64,000 nucleotides of DNA from an uncultured Muribaculaceae bacterium (GTDB taxonomy: Bacteria > Bacteroidota > Bacteroidia > Bacteroidales > Muribaculaceae): the NCBI GenBank assembly GCA_934636465.1, contig CAKUAR010000001.1:143395-207394 (forward strand), in the 5' to 3' direction. Positions 35,140 to 44,404 of this stretch are shown in pieces (positions within the stretch are counted from its first letter, which is position 1; each line of letters starts with the position of its first letter). The notes under the pieces are model-generated. The model was given only the letters and a program-made list of their open reading frames with translations. It had not been told where the DNA came from and did no database searches. The translations under genes and the position numbers were made by a program.

Positions 35140-36381
35140 ATGTATAAGATTAACCAGTATGAGCTGGCTAACGGCATTAAGTTGATAAGCAACTTTGACG
35201 CCACCACACAAATGGTGGCGTTGAACTTTTTGTATGACGTAGGCTCAAAAGACGAAGAACCAGGCAAAACAGGAATGGCTCACTTGCTGGAGCACCTGAT
35301 GTTCACAGGGTCGGGCAATGTGGCTATCTATGATGAGGAGTTGCAACGTGCTGGCGGTGTGAGCAACGCATGGACGAGCCAAGATGTGACCAACTATTAT
35401 GATGTGCTGCCGGCTCAAAACATAGAAACAGCATTGTGGATAGAGTCGGACCGGCTGCTTGACTTGACTTTGTCGGACACCAGTGTGGAGACACAAAAAA
35501 GCGTAGTGATAGAGGAATTTAAGCAGAGGTGCTTGAATGTGCCGTATGGCGACTTGCCTCACTTGACCAACGCGTTGGCATATAAGACGCACCCATATTC
35601 GTGGCCAGCGATAGGGCGGAGTGTGGGTGAGATTGAACGATTCACCACTGCCGATGTGAGGAAATTCTACGAGAAGCACTACTCTGCCGACAGACTCACG
35701 GTTTGCATTTCTGGAAATTGCAGCTTTGACAAGGCGGTGGAGCTGACAGAAAAGTGGTTTGGTGACATAAGACCTCGGCAGTGCGAGAAGCGGAAGATAG
35801 CAGCCGAGCCAGAGCAAAAGGCAGTCAGACTGCTGCGTGAAAAGAATGACAATGTGCCTTACAATGTGATTGCGCGTGCCTATCACATGTGTGGCAGGGC
35901 AGACAAAGATTATTATGTCACCGACTTGCTTAGCGATGTGTTGGCCAACGGACAGTCGTCGCGCTTCTTTCAGCATCTGGTGCTCGGCACGCGCAAATTC
36001 ACAAATGCCGACGCTTCTATAACTGGCACGTTTGAACCGGGGCTGTTCTTGATTAGAGCCAGCCTTGCCGAGGGAGTGACGTTTGATGAGGCTTCGGCGC
36101 TGATAGACGAAGAACTGGCAAAAGTGGTGGGCGGTGACGTGTCGGACTACGAAGTGCAGAAGTGTGCAAACAAATGCGTGGCGACTGACATATTGGATAA
36201 CTCCGACTATAAATCGGTTGCAGAAAAGCAATGCACATATAGCTTGCTTGGCGATGTGGAGCTGATAAACAAAGAGCACGACAGGTATTTTGCCGTGACC
36301 AAGCAGATGATAGAGGCAACAGCACACCGCGTGCTGCAACAAGAGAATTGCTCGACACTGCTATATGGCCCTGACGCATGA
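35140..36381 (+). CDS. M16 family zinc peptidase (insulinase-like)
   Basis: 413-residue soluble M16 peptidase. The inverted zinc motif HxxEH is present in GMAHLLEHLMFTG (about residues 46-58), and the downstream Glu lies in VVIEEFKQR. The C-terminal M16 domain (about 165-330, AVELTEKWFGDIRP then LLSDVLANGQSSRFFQHLV) follows. There is no signal peptide, so it is probably cytoplasmic, unlike many exported Bacteroidota M16 enzymes. ATG 35140 directly follows an in-frame TTG. It lies 53 bases after the cyclophilin gene on the same strand. Confidence 0.92.
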   Translation: MYKINQYELANGIKLISNFDATTQMVALNFLYDVGSKDEEPGKTGMAHLLEHLMFTGSGNVAIYDEELQRAGGVSNAWTSQDVTNYYDVLPAQNIETALWIESDRLLDLTLSDTSVETQKSVVIEEFKQRCLNVPYGDLPHLTNALAYKTHPYSWPAIGRSVGEIERFTTADVRKFYEKHYSADRLTVCISGNCSFDKAVELTEKWFGDIRPRQCEKRKIAAEPEQKAVRLLREKNDNVPYNVIARAYHMCGRADKDYYVTDLLSDVLANGQSSRFFQHLVLGTRKFTNADASITGTFEPGLFLIRASLAEGVTFDEASALIDEELAKVVGGDVSDYEVQKCANKCVATDILDNSDYKSVAEKQCTYSLLGDVELINKEHDRYFAVTKQMIEATAHRVLQQENCSTLLYGPDA

Positions 36382-36454
36382 TGTTTTTGGACGCGACAAC
36401 GGGCGCGTTTTGTGCCGCCAAAAGGGATTGTGAGCAAAAAAAGCATAATTCGCT

Positions 36455-36484
36455 TTTGGGTTATTGAAAAAATGCTTATTTTTG
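36455..36484 (+). promoter_or_regulatory. Promoter for the DUF349 gene
   Basis: TTTG at 36455-36458, 18 bases, then TATTTTTG at 36477-36484 approximate the Bacteroidota -33/-7 pattern about 50 bases before the start at 36533. Confidence 0.5.
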
Positions 36485-36532
36485 GAGCTAATAAGGTGAA
36501 AAATAATTTTTCACTGTTAAAATAATACAGTT

Positions 36533-38422
36533 ATGGATACGAACAAAATGTCGGAATCGACCGAAAAAGACGAGAAAGACGTGACTACTTTTGCAGAGGC
36601 TGCTGCTGTCGAAAAAGAGACTGCTGCAACAGAATCTGATGTTGTTAAGGAAAATGCTCCAGAAGGAGACAAAGATAAACAGGCCGAGGCTGCTGCGGAG
36701 CAGACCGCGGAGAATGCAGGCAGTTTCAGCGCAATGTCGAAACCGGAGCTTGTGCAGGCTTTGGAAAAACTGTCGGCAGAGCCAATAGACACGATAAAAG
36801 ACAAGGTGGCTCAAATCAAGGCTGCTTTCTTTGCTTTGCGCAAAGAGGAAATCGTTAAAGAAAAAGAGGCATTTCTGGCAGCAGGCAACGAGGAGTCGGC
36901 ATTTGCCGTGCGTGACGATGCCGATGAGGCAAAAATCAAAGAATTGCTCAACGAGCTTAAAGACAAGCGCGCTCAATATAATGCCGAGCAAGAGGCCATA
37001 AAGGCTGACAATCTGGCAAAGAAAAGAGCTATTATAGCAGAGATTGAGAATATCAGCAACGACGCTGACAACATCAACCGCCAGTTTAACCATGTGCAGC
37101 AGTTGCAACAAGACTTCAAGGCAATAGGCGAAGTGCCTGCCACAGAATCGTCGAAGCTGTGGAAAGACTATCAGGTGACCGTGGAGCGTTTCTACGACCT
37201 GCTGAAAATCAACAAGGAACTGCGCGACTACGACTTCAAGAAAAATCTGGAGATAAAGCAGCAGCTGTGTGCCGAAGCCGAGGCTCTTGACGACGAGAAC
37301 GACGTGGTGGCTGCATTTAAGAAACTACAAGAGCTGCACGACACTTGGCGTGAGACAGGCCCTGTGGCAAAAGACTTGCGCGAGGATTTGTGGCTTAGGT
37401 TCAAGAACGCTTCGTCGGTAATCAACAAGAAATATCAAGACTACTTTGAGAACCGCAAGGAGCAAGAGAAGAGCAATGCCGAGGCAAAACTTGCATTGTG
37501 CGAAAAAATAGAGGCTATAAAGCCAGATGAGTTCAAATCGTATGCTGCTTGGGACAAGGCCACAAACCAGATAATAGAATTGCAGGCAGAATGGAAGAAG
37601 ATAGGTTTTGCTGCAAGAAAACTTAACTCTGAACTGTTTGCGCGCTTCAGAAAGTCGTGCGACGAGTTCTTTGCCAAAAAGGCCGAGTTCTTCAAGGATA
37701 TGAAAGACCAGTTGGCAGCAAACCTCGCCAAAAAGACAGAGTTGTGCGAAAAAGCCGAGGCTCTGAAAGACTCTACCGACTGGAAAAAGACAACAGACGC
37801 TCTGGTTGAGCTGCAAAAGGAATGGAAAACGGTTGGTCCTGTGGTGAAAAAACACAGCGAGGCCGTGTGGAAGCGTTTCATTGCTGCTTGTGACCATTTC
37901 TTTGAGGAAAAGAAGAAGCAGTCAACCAACATTCATGTGGTGGAGCATGAGAACTTGAAACAAAAGAAAGAAGTGGTTGCTGCCATTAAGACCGCGCTTG
38001 AAAATGAGACTCCGGAGAATGGAGCTAAAGTGGTGCGTGAACTTATGGCAAAATGGCAAACCATAGGCCATGTGCCATATAAAGAGAAAGATAAAATCTA
38101 CGGCGAATATAAAGAGGCTATCGACGAGGCTTTTGATAAGTTCGACATGAAGTCAATAAAGGCCAATCTATCGAATTTCGAGACTTCAATCAACTCAATG
38201 AGCGGCTCCGACAAGGTGATGCACGAGAGAGAAAGACTGGTGCGTGGCTATGAGCAAAAATGCAATGAGCTGAAGGTGCTGGAAAACAACCTCGGATTCT
38301 TTAATGCACGTTCCAAGACAGGAAACAGCATTGTGAAAGAAGTGGAGCGCAAGATAGCCAAGATAAAAGATGAAATCTCTCTCTTGGAGAAGAAAATCAA
38401 GATGATTGACGAAAAGCTCTGA
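36533..38422 (+). CDS. DUF349 repeat protein
   Basis: 629-residue, highly charged, almost wholly helical cytoplasmic protein. An acidic Ala/Glu-rich N-terminus (about 1-65) is followed by several DUF349 units, each a long helical pair with a Trp-containing core: LWKDYQVTVERFYDLLK, LWLRFKNASSVINKKYQDYFENRKEQEKSN, LFARFRKSCDEFFAKKAEFF and VWKRFIAACDHFFEEKKKQ. The end (SGSDKVMHERERLVRGYEQKCNELKVLENNLGF) is a coiled coil. The function of DUF349 proteins in Bacteroidota is not established. The gene has its own promoter-like site and terminator. Confidence 0.9.
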   Translation: MDTNKMSESTEKDEKDVTTFAEAAAVEKETAATESDVVKENAPEGDKDKQAEAAAEQTAENAGSFSAMSKPELVQALEKLSAEPIDTIKDKVAQIKAAFFALRKEEIVKEKEAFLAAGNEESAFAVRDDADEAKIKELLNELKDKRAQYNAEQEAIKADNLAKKRAIIAEIENISNDADNINRQFNHVQQLQQDFKAIGEVPATESSKLWKDYQVTVERFYDLLKINKELRDYDFKKNLEIKQQLCAEAEALDDENDVVAAFKKLQELHDTWRETGPVAKDLREDLWLRFKNASSVINKKYQDYFENRKEQEKSNAEAKLALCEKIEAIKPDEFKSYAAWDKATNQIIELQAEWKKIGFAARKLNSELFARFRKSCDEFFAKKAEFFKDMKDQLAANLAKKTELCEKAEALKDSTDWKKTTDALVELQKEWKTVGPVVKKHSEAVWKRFIAACDHFFEEKKKQSTNIHVVEHENLKQKKEVVAAIKTALENETPENGAKVVRELMAKWQTIGHVPYKEKDKIYGEYKEAIDEAFDKFDMKSIKANLSNFETSINSMSGSDKVMHERERLVRGYEQKCNELKVLENNLGFFNARSKTGNSIVKEVERKIAKIKDEISLLEKKIKMIDEKL

Positions 38423-38470
38423 TTTAACATGTTAGAGAAAGCCTGCTTTGGTGGGCTACAGAAATAAATG

Positions 38471-38512
38471 CTCTCCACAACACTGTGTGTTAAATTGTGG
38501 AGAGTATTGTTT
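38471..38512 (+). terminator. Probable terminator after the DUF349 gene
   Basis: A perfect 10-bp stem (CTCTCCACAA, TTGTGGAGAG) with a 14-base loop is followed by TATTGTTTTG. The T tract is interrupted, so termination may be partial. Confidence 0.65.
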
Positions 38513-38536
38513 TGAATAATCAAGGGAAGTAGCGTT

Positions 38537-39925
38537 GTGAGAGGATTTGGCAGATACGGTAGATTTATATGCGGCGTGTTCACGTTTGTGGACTTTGCCT
38601 TGCTGAACGTGTCATATTTGATAGCCGGCTTGTGGAGCGGGCTTGACGGAGCTTTCTTTTCGAGACAGGTGTGGCTGCTGCTCAACTTGTCGTTTCTGAT
38701 AGTGGTGAGCATATTTCCGAGCATACACAACAAGCGTGTGGTGTATGCCGACCAAGTGCTGCTTCAGGTGGTGAAGGTGGTGGCCGTGCTGGGCGCGGTG
38801 TTTTTATCGTTTCTTTATTTCTTGGACTGGTTCCAGAATTTTGACACATCATTTCCAGAGATATTGAAACTGTTTTTCGTGTTTTTCTGCCTGCTTGTGT
38901 TTTGGTGGATATTCTCACGAAAATTCTTGAAATGGTGCCGCTCTAAAGGTGTTAACTACCGACGCATCATAATAATAGGCGGTGGAACGGTTGGCAAGAG
39001 GCTCATGGAGGAACTTGAGTCGGACCAAGGCTATGGTTACCGCATAAAGGGATTCTTTGACAATAATCCTAAGGCAAAGAAAATGAAAGGCTATGCCGGC
39101 ACGCTCGACAAGGTGGAGAGTTTCGTAAAAGAAAATCTGATTGACGAAATGTATTGCGCCGTGCCCGACATGGACAACGACGTGGTGTCGGACATGATAA
39201 AAATAGCGGAGCGAAATGCTGTTGACTTCTATTATGTGCCGCAGTTTGGACGAAACATAACGCGCCGTTTTGTGCTCGACTCCGTGGGTAATGTGCCAGT
39301 GCTGTCAATCAGACCCTATCCGCTAAGCAACCCAATCAACAGAGCCGCTAAACGCATTTTCGACATTGTGGTGTCGAGCCTGGTGCTGCTGCTGTCGCCC
39401 ATAGTGCTGATACCGGTGGCGATAGGCATAAAGCTGTCGTCGCCAGGACCTGTGTTTTTCAAGCAGAAAAGAACTGGCTACCGCGGACAGCCGTTTGACT
39501 GCTATAAGTTTCGCACAATGAAGGTGAACACTGACAGCGACAAGGTGCAAGCCTCAAAAGATGACCCACGCAAAACTAAGTTTGGCGACTTTTTGCGCAG
39601 AACCAGCATTGACGAGTTGCCGCAATTTTATAACGTGCTTGTGGGCAACATGTCGATTGTGGGGCCGCGTCCGCACATGATAAAGCACACGGAGGCATAT
39701 AGCCGCTTGATAGATAAATACATGATTAGGCACACGATTAAGCCAGGAATAACCGGTTGGGCACAAGTGAACGGCTACCGCGGGCAGACCGACCAGTTGT
39801 GGAAAATGGAAAAACGTGTGGAGTTTGACGTGTGGTATGCCGAGAACTGGAACTATATGCTCGACTTGAAAATCATTTTCTTGACGGTGCTGCATGTGTT
39901 TACGGGCGACAAAAATGCCTATTGA
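38537..39925 (+). CDS. Polyprenyl-phosphate sugar-1-phosphate transferase (WcaJ-like)
   Basis: 462-residue inner-membrane enzyme that starts exopolysaccharide or glycan synthesis by moving a sugar-1-phosphate onto undecaprenyl phosphate. Four N-terminal helices (about 8-130) precede a Rossmann-like domain (RIIIIGGGTVGKRLMEEL) and a C-terminal bacterial sugar transferase domain: ISSPGPVFFKQKR-type segment (here SSPGPVFFKQKRTGYRG), YKFRTMKVNTD, RRTSIDELPQFYNVLVG and SIVGPRPH. The start is GTG 38537; no ATG precedes the first helix. The gene stands apart from other polysaccharide genes; a CpsB-like phosphatase is 7 kb away and an rml/fdt operon 14 kb away. Confidence 0.93.
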   Translation: MRGFGRYGRFICGVFTFVDFALLNVSYLIAGLWSGLDGAFFSRQVWLLLNLSFLIVVSIFPSIHNKRVVYADQVLLQVVKVVAVLGAVFLSFLYFLDWFQNFDTSFPEILKLFFVFFCLLVFWWIFSRKFLKWCRSKGVNYRRIIIIGGGTVGKRLMEELESDQGYGYRIKGFFDNNPKAKKMKGYAGTLDKVESFVKENLIDEMYCAVPDMDNDVVSDMIKIAERNAVDFYYVPQFGRNITRRFVLDSVGNVPVLSIRPYPLSNPINRAAKRIFDIVVSSLVLLLSPIVLIPVAIGIKLSSPGPVFFKQKRTGYRGQPFDCYKFRTMKVNTDSDKVQASKDDPRKTKFGDFLRRTSIDELPQFYNVLVGNMSIVGPRPHMIKHTEAYSRLIDKYMIRHTIKPGITGWAQVNGYRGQTDQLWKMEKRVEFDVWYAENWNYMLDLKIIFLTVLHVFTGDKNAY

Positions 39926-39977
39926 TTTTCTCACAACTCACCCCGCTTTCGTTGGGGAATAAAAACACTTTTTTTTG

Positions 39978-41801
39978 ATGAATATGGAAGTGGACAGCAG
40001 AGCATTGTCTTTTTTGAAAAGATTTTTTGGATATGACAAGTTCCGCTCCGTTCAGCTTGATGTGATAAGGCATGTGCTTGGTGGCCATGACGCTGTGGTG
40101 CTCATGCCCACCGGCGGCGGAAAGTCGATTTGCTATCAGATTCCAGCCATGATGTCGGATGGGTGTGCTATAGTGGTGTCGCCGCTGCTCTCGCTAATGA
40201 AAGACCAAGTAGATGCACTGCTCGCCAACGGAATTCCTGCCGCGGCACTCAACAGCATGCAGACCGAGGCTGAAAACCGAGAGATGATGGAGCATGCCAA
40301 GGAAGAGCACATCAAGCTGCTGTATGTGTCGCCAGAGAAGCTGTTGAGTGACTTGCCCCACTGGAGCAGTGACTTCAAGATAAGTTTGATTGCCATTGAC
40401 GAGGCTCATTGCATATCGCACTGGGGGCATGACTTCAGACCAGAATACACACAGCTGTCGGTGCTTAAAGACCGATTTCCAGGAGTGCCTATTTTGGCGC
40501 TGACTGCCACTGCCGACAGGGTGACACGCGACGATATTAAAAAGCAACTCAGAATAGACGACGCAAAGCTGTTTATAAGCTCGTTTGACCGTCCGAACTT
40601 GTCGTTGTGGGTGGTGAAAGGCTTGACCGGCAGAGCTAAGATTAATTTCATAGCTCGCTTCATAGAGCGGCATGGCGATGGAAGCGGCATAATATATTGC
40701 CTTAGCCGCAAGTCAACAGAAAGTTTGTCGCTTAAGCTCAACTCTCTGGGCATAAACAGCCGGCCTTTTCACGCAGGGCTTAGCGCCGATGTGCGTAACG
40801 CCACGCAACAGGGCTTTGTTGACGACAACATAAAGGTGGTGTGCGCTACGGTGGCTTTTGGCATGGGCATAGACAAGGGCAATGTGCGGTGGGTGATACA
40901 CTACAATATGCCTGGCAGCATAGAAAACTATTATCAGGAGATAGGCCGCGCCGGGCGTGACGGCTTACCAGCCGACGCATTGCTGTTTTACTCATATTCC
41001 GACGTGGTGGCACTGACAAAATTCGCCCAAGAGTCAGGACAAAAATCCGTGAACTTGATGAAGTTGCAGCGCATGCAGGAGTACGCTGAGGCCACGGTGT
41101 GCCGCCGTCGCATACTGCTAAGCTACTTCAATGAACGTTATGACTGCGACTGCGGGCGGTGTGACGTGTGTCTGAATCCGCCAGCCAAGATAGACGGCTC
41201 TGTGTTGGCTCAAATGGCCATGAGCGCAATAATACGCACTGGCGAAAAAGTGGGGTTCAACACCACGGTTTACATTTTGAAAGGCTCTTTGCGGCCTGAT
41301 GTGGTGGAGAAAGGCTATAATCGGCTGCCAACATTTGGCGTTGGCAGAAACTTGACATTCGGAGAGTGGGGCGCATATCTGCTGCAAATGTTGCAACTTG
41401 GAATTGTGGAAATCAAATATGACGACAACAACAACCTTAGGGTAACGGAGTTTGGCAAAGAAATTCTGACTGGGCGGAGAAAGGTGGAATTCTCAAAATA
41501 TGAATTGCGCGACAGGTCGGCCCCCATTGCCAAACAAGAAGAAGCAAATGTGGGTGGTGGAGGCGAATATGCAGCCGATCTGTTCAAGGCATTGAAACAG
41601 CTGCGTCTAAAGGTGGCAAGAGAAAAAGGCATTAAGCCATATCTTGTGTTCAACGACAGTGTGCTGCAATCAATAGCCAGTCTTAAACCTAAGACAAGAA
41701 TACAGTTTGGCATGATACATGGCATAGCCGAGCGAAAAACTGAACTTTACTGGAAACAGTTCACAGACTTCATAAAGAGTTGGGAGCTTGGTAATGGTTA
41801 A
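39978..41801 (+). CDS. recQ: ATP-dependent DNA helicase RecQ
   Basis: 607-residue RecQ that unwinds DNA 3' to 5' in repair and fork processing. Walker A is MPTGGGKSICYQIPA (near residue 40), the DEAH box is AIDEAHCISHWGHDFRPEY with the RecQ aromatic-rich loop, and motif VI is YYQEIGRAGRDG. The RQC zinc site is intact in CRRRILLSYFNERYDCDCGRCDVC. A C-terminal HRDC domain (LFKALKQLRLKVAREKGIKPYLVF to the end) is present. ATG 39978 and ATG 39984 are both possible starts. It follows the sugar transferase gene by 52 bases and ends at a shared terminator. Confidence 0.96.
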   Translation: MNMEVDSRALSFLKRFFGYDKFRSVQLDVIRHVLGGHDAVVLMPTGGGKSICYQIPAMMSDGCAIVVSPLLSLMKDQVDALLANGIPAAALNSMQTEAENREMMEHAKEEHIKLLYVSPEKLLSDLPHWSSDFKISLIAIDEAHCISHWGHDFRPEYTQLSVLKDRFPGVPILALTATADRVTRDDIKKQLRIDDAKLFISSFDRPNLSLWVVKGLTGRAKINFIARFIERHGDGSGIIYCLSRKSTESLSLKLNSLGINSRPFHAGLSADVRNATQQGFVDDNIKVVCATVAFGMGIDKGNVRWVIHYNMPGSIENYYQEIGRAGRDGLPADALLFYSYSDVVALTKFAQESGQKSVNLMKLQRMQEYAEATVCRRRILLSYFNERYDCDCGRCDVCLNPPAKIDGSVLAQMAMSAIIRTGEKVGFNTTVYILKGSLRPDVVEKGYNRLPTFGVGRNLTFGEWGAYLLQMLQLGIVEIKYDDNNNLRVTEFGKEILTGRRKVEFSKYELRDRSAPIAKQEEANVGGGGEYAADLFKALKQLRLKVAREKGIKPYLVFNDSVLQSIASLKPKTRIQFGMIHGIAERKTELYWKQFTDFIKSWELGNG

Positions 41802-41854
41802 CGTGCTTGTTTTGTAGGCGAAAGGAAGAACAGCCATTAGTGGTAACAAAAAAA

Positions 41855-41890
41855 CAATTGGACTCCGATATTGGAACCCAATTGCTTTTT
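41855..41890. terminator. Bidirectional terminator between recQ and the C1 peptidase gene
   Basis: A 7-bp outer stem (CAATTGG, CCAATTG) with further inner pairing (CTCC, GGA) is flanked by GCTTTTTG on the plus side and by a run of seven A on the left, which is a T run for the minus strand. The genes on both sides converge on it. Confidence 0.85.
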
Positions 41891-41918
41891 GTCTTGTTAT
41901 TAGCGTGCGGTTAACCCG

Positions 41919-43127
41919 TCACTTCAAGCCCATCTTTTTGGCGATGGCTGCAGGAATGGCCTCTTTGTTGAGGTAGATGTCCATAGTCTTTGCTTTGAAG
42001 TAGGCTTCGCTCACATAGAAGAAACCGTTATAGAGTTGGTTTGTGTCCCAGCTGTTTTGCACTTTGTAGTATTTGTTGCCTTTTTGGTCAACAGCCTTAC
42101 CCACGATAACCATTCCATGGTCGTCGGTAGTCTCTTTGTTGTCGAACATTTTCTGACGGCTCTCCTGGGTCACTTCCTGCTCCTCAACCGGGCCTTTGAT
42201 TTCCCATTTTTCTTCTTCGCGGTCTTTGTCGCTAAGTTGTGTCCAGCGTGCGAGGTCACTACCCTTGAGGTCTTTTTCTTCTTTACCCTTAGGAAGCACT
42301 GCGTAGCCCTTTCTCCACTTGAAGCCCACTTCGCTCACGTCGGCAGCCCACTCAATGGGGTAGCCTTTGTCGATGGCATAGTCAACGATTTCTTTAAGTT
42401 CGTCGATAGGCACGTTTTGATAAGTGCCCCAGAGCCAGTTGTCGGCCACTTCGAGCATGAATAGCTTGTAGAATGGGTGGTGAGTGAAAGACGCTATGCC
42501 AATGTAGTCGTCGATTTTGATTGGCAACGACTCGGCAAATGACTTGGGGGTGTAGGTCTTGCCCTGCCAAGTGAAAGTCTCCGGCATTTTGCCCATGTAG
42601 GCGTCAAGAATTCCGTAGAAGCCTTCGAGCCAAGCTGGCGACAGTTTTTTCTGCTGGTGCTTGTTGATTACGTTGGCGTAGCTTGTGAGAGCGTCGGTCA
42701 TTTCGGCAAAGTTGAATTTTTTGGCATCATAGGTGAGTCCGGTGTAGGCTTCTTCGGGCATCATGCCATAGTTTTGCCACACATAGGGCACATCGAGTGC
42801 ACTTCCACCTTCGGCAAAGTTGATTTTGCCGTCCATGCGGATATATTTCACAACCTTGTCGCGGTAGCAATGGTTGACAACAAACGCTTGGCTAAGGTTG
42901 ATTTCCTTGCCAGTTTTGCGGAGAATTTCGTCTTCAAAGAAAGTGTTGGTTGAGTAGCACCAGCAAGTGCCGCTCTTGTACTGGTCCTCAACCTTGGTGG
43001 TCTTGATGACCTTGGTGTCGGTGAATTTGAATCCGGTGCTGTCGGGGGTTATGATTTTGGGGTCACCGGCGTTGGCGTTTAATGCCACAATACCCAAAGC
43101 CATAACAGTCAAAATGAATGATTTCAT
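41919..43127 (-). CDS. Exported C1 family cysteine peptidase (PepC/bleomycin-hydrolase-like)
   Basis: 402 residues. A signal peptide (1-20, cut after ALNANA) sends it to the periplasm. The papain-like active site is complete: Gln49 and Cys55 in EDQYKSGTCWCYSTN, His in DDHGMVIVGKA and Asn in YYKVQNSWD near the C-terminus. NLSQAFVVNHCYRDKVVKYI and the overall length fit the aminopeptidase C/bleomycin hydrolase group, but export is unlike classical cytoplasmic PepC and is common in Bacteroidota. It is a single gene with its own promoter and a shared terminator. Confidence 0.92.
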   Translation of the reverse strand: MKSFILTVMALGIVALNANAGDPKIITPDSTGFKFTDTKVIKTTKVEDQYKSGTCWCYSTNTFFEDEILRKTGKEINLSQAFVVNHCYRDKVVKYIRMDGKINFAEGGSALDVPYVWQNYGMMPEEAYTGLTYDAKKFNFAEMTDALTSYANVINKHQQKKLSPAWLEGFYGILDAYMGKMPETFTWQGKTYTPKSFAESLPIKIDDYIGIASFTHHPFYKLFMLEVADNWLWGTYQNVPIDELKEIVDYAIDKGYPIEWAADVSEVGFKWRKGYAVLPKGKEEKDLKGSDLARWTQLSDKDREEEKWEIKGPVEEQEVTQESRQKMFDNKETTDDHGMVIVGKAVDQKGNKYYKVQNSWDTNQLYNGFFYVSEAYFKAKTMDIYLNKEAIPAAIAKKMGLK

Positions 43128-43161
43128 AAAAAAATAAACTTATGATTTTTAAATTCTGTTA

Positions 43162-43169
43162 CAAAATTA
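43162..43169 (-). promoter_or_regulatory. -7 promoter box for the C1 peptidase gene
   Basis: The minus strand reads TAATTTTG, a match to the Bacteroidota -7 box, 35 bases upstream of the start at 43127. Confidence 0.5.
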
Positions 43170-43343
43170 GTAAAATTAGCTCGTTAGATGAAGCGATTGT
43201 GTAATAATCGTTGTGGTTTGACATGTTTGCTATTAAACCTTTGGGCGTGTGGAGCAGTCTAAAAAGAAACAAAAAGGTTATAAAATATATTCTTTTTGCG
43301 CAGGTGTGGCACGACTCGGTTTTTAAGCTTTGATTTAAAATGC

Positions 43344-43351
43344 TAACTTTG
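43344..43351 (+). promoter_or_regulatory. -7 promoter box for the OmpA-like lipoprotein
   Basis: TAACTTTG followed by C matches the Bacteroidota -7 box, 58 bases before the ATG at 43409. Confidence 0.55.
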
Positions 43352-43408
43352 CGTGATTAATGAGAAAAAACAGAATCTATATAAACATACAAAAAAATAA
43401 AAAGAATT

Positions 43409-44098
43409 ATGAAAAAGATTTTGAGCTTAACATTAAGTGTATTTATGGTACTTGGCTTGTCAAGTTGTGGTTCTCTTAACAAAACATCGAACGGCGCTTT
43501 GATTGGTGCTGGCGGTGGTGCTGCTCTGGGGGCCGGCATTGGCGCTTTGATTGGCGGTGGTAAAGGTGCGGCCATTGGTGCTGCTGTGGGAACAGTGGCA
43601 GGTGGAACTGCTGGAACTCTGATTGGCAAGAAGATGGACAAGCAGGCTAAGGAGCTTGCCCAGATTCAAGGCGCACAGGTTGACACTGTGACTGACCAAA
43701 ACAACCTCACTGCAATCAAGGTGACTTTTGACAACGGAATTTTGTTTAAGACTGGCAAGAGCACTCTGAGCGCAAATGCAAAGAATTCGCTGTCGGAGTT
43801 TGCCACTTCACTGCAAAACAACCCACAGACAAACGTGCAAATATATGGCTACACCGACAACACTGGCAGCCGTGCTGTGAACGAGCGTCTGTCGAACGAG
43901 CGTGCAAGCGTGGTTAAGAATTATCTCACCAATTCAGGTGTGGCTGCAAACCGCATGGCAAGCCAGGGCTTCGCTTGGGACAACCCAGTGGCAAGCAACG
44001 ACACTGAAGCTGGTCGCGCACAAAACCGCCGTGTGGAGATCTACATCTCTGCAAACGAGCAGATGATTAAGGACGCCAACAAAGGCACATTGAAATAA
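43409..44098 (+). CDS. OmpA-like lipoprotein with glycine zipper
   Basis: 229 residues. A lipoprotein signal ends at Cys20 (GLSSC). Residues about 30-75 are a glycine-zipper segment of alternating Gly/Ala with GALIGAGGGAALGAGIGALI and a second similar run, which probably inserts in or packs against the membrane. The C-terminal OmpA domain (about 105-215) binds peptidoglycan through YTDNTGSRAVNERLSNERA. The architecture equals YiaD-type lipoproteins. It is monocistronic with a promoter box and a strong terminator. Confidence 0.93.
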   Translation: MKKILSLTLSVFMVLGLSSCGSLNKTSNGALIGAGGGAALGAGIGALIGGGKGAAIGAAVGTVAGGTAGTLIGKKMDKQAKELAQIQGAQVDTVTDQNNLTAIKVTFDNGILFKTGKSTLSANAKNSLSEFATSLQNNPQTNVQIYGYTDNTGSRAVNERLSNERASVVKNYLTNSGVAANRMASQGFAWDNPVASNDTEAGRAQNRRVEIYISANEQMIKDANKGTLK

Positions 44099-44153
44099 GA
44101 CTGAATTTTCCCACTGCACATTCTTTGATGTGCATGAGAATGGAATTGATAAA

Positions 44154-44200
44154 GATTCGGGCATTGCTAACACAGAGGCAATGTCCGAATCGTTTTTTTT
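44154..44200 (+). terminator. Intrinsic terminator after the OmpA-like lipoprotein
   Basis: A 14-bp stem with one G-T pair (44154-44167 and 44178-44191), a ten-base loop and eight T at 44193-44200. Confidence 0.95.
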
Positions 44201-44275
44201 GTGATATTTGGTAACTTTCGTTTCCTTTTGTAAGAATTTTGTTGCGTAATTTTAATGTTTGCGCGAAAAAATGCC

Positions 44276-44283
44276 TAAATTTG
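44276..44283 (+). promoter_or_regulatory. -7 promoter box for fbp
   Basis: TAAATTTG matches the Bacteroidota -7 box and gives a leader of about 115 bases before the ATG at 44405. The leader has a short inverted repeat (GTTTGCTAGCAGCAAAC at 44338-44354), whose role is unknown. Confidence 0.5.
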
Positions 44284-44404
44284 TAATTACACTCTTTTGG
44301 AGTGTAAAAAATGCGCCTGTTTTGCGCTGCCGGGCAGTGTTTGCTAGCAGCAAACGGCGTTAGTGAGATTAGTTATATTGCACAACAAACTTTAACAGAT
44401 AGAC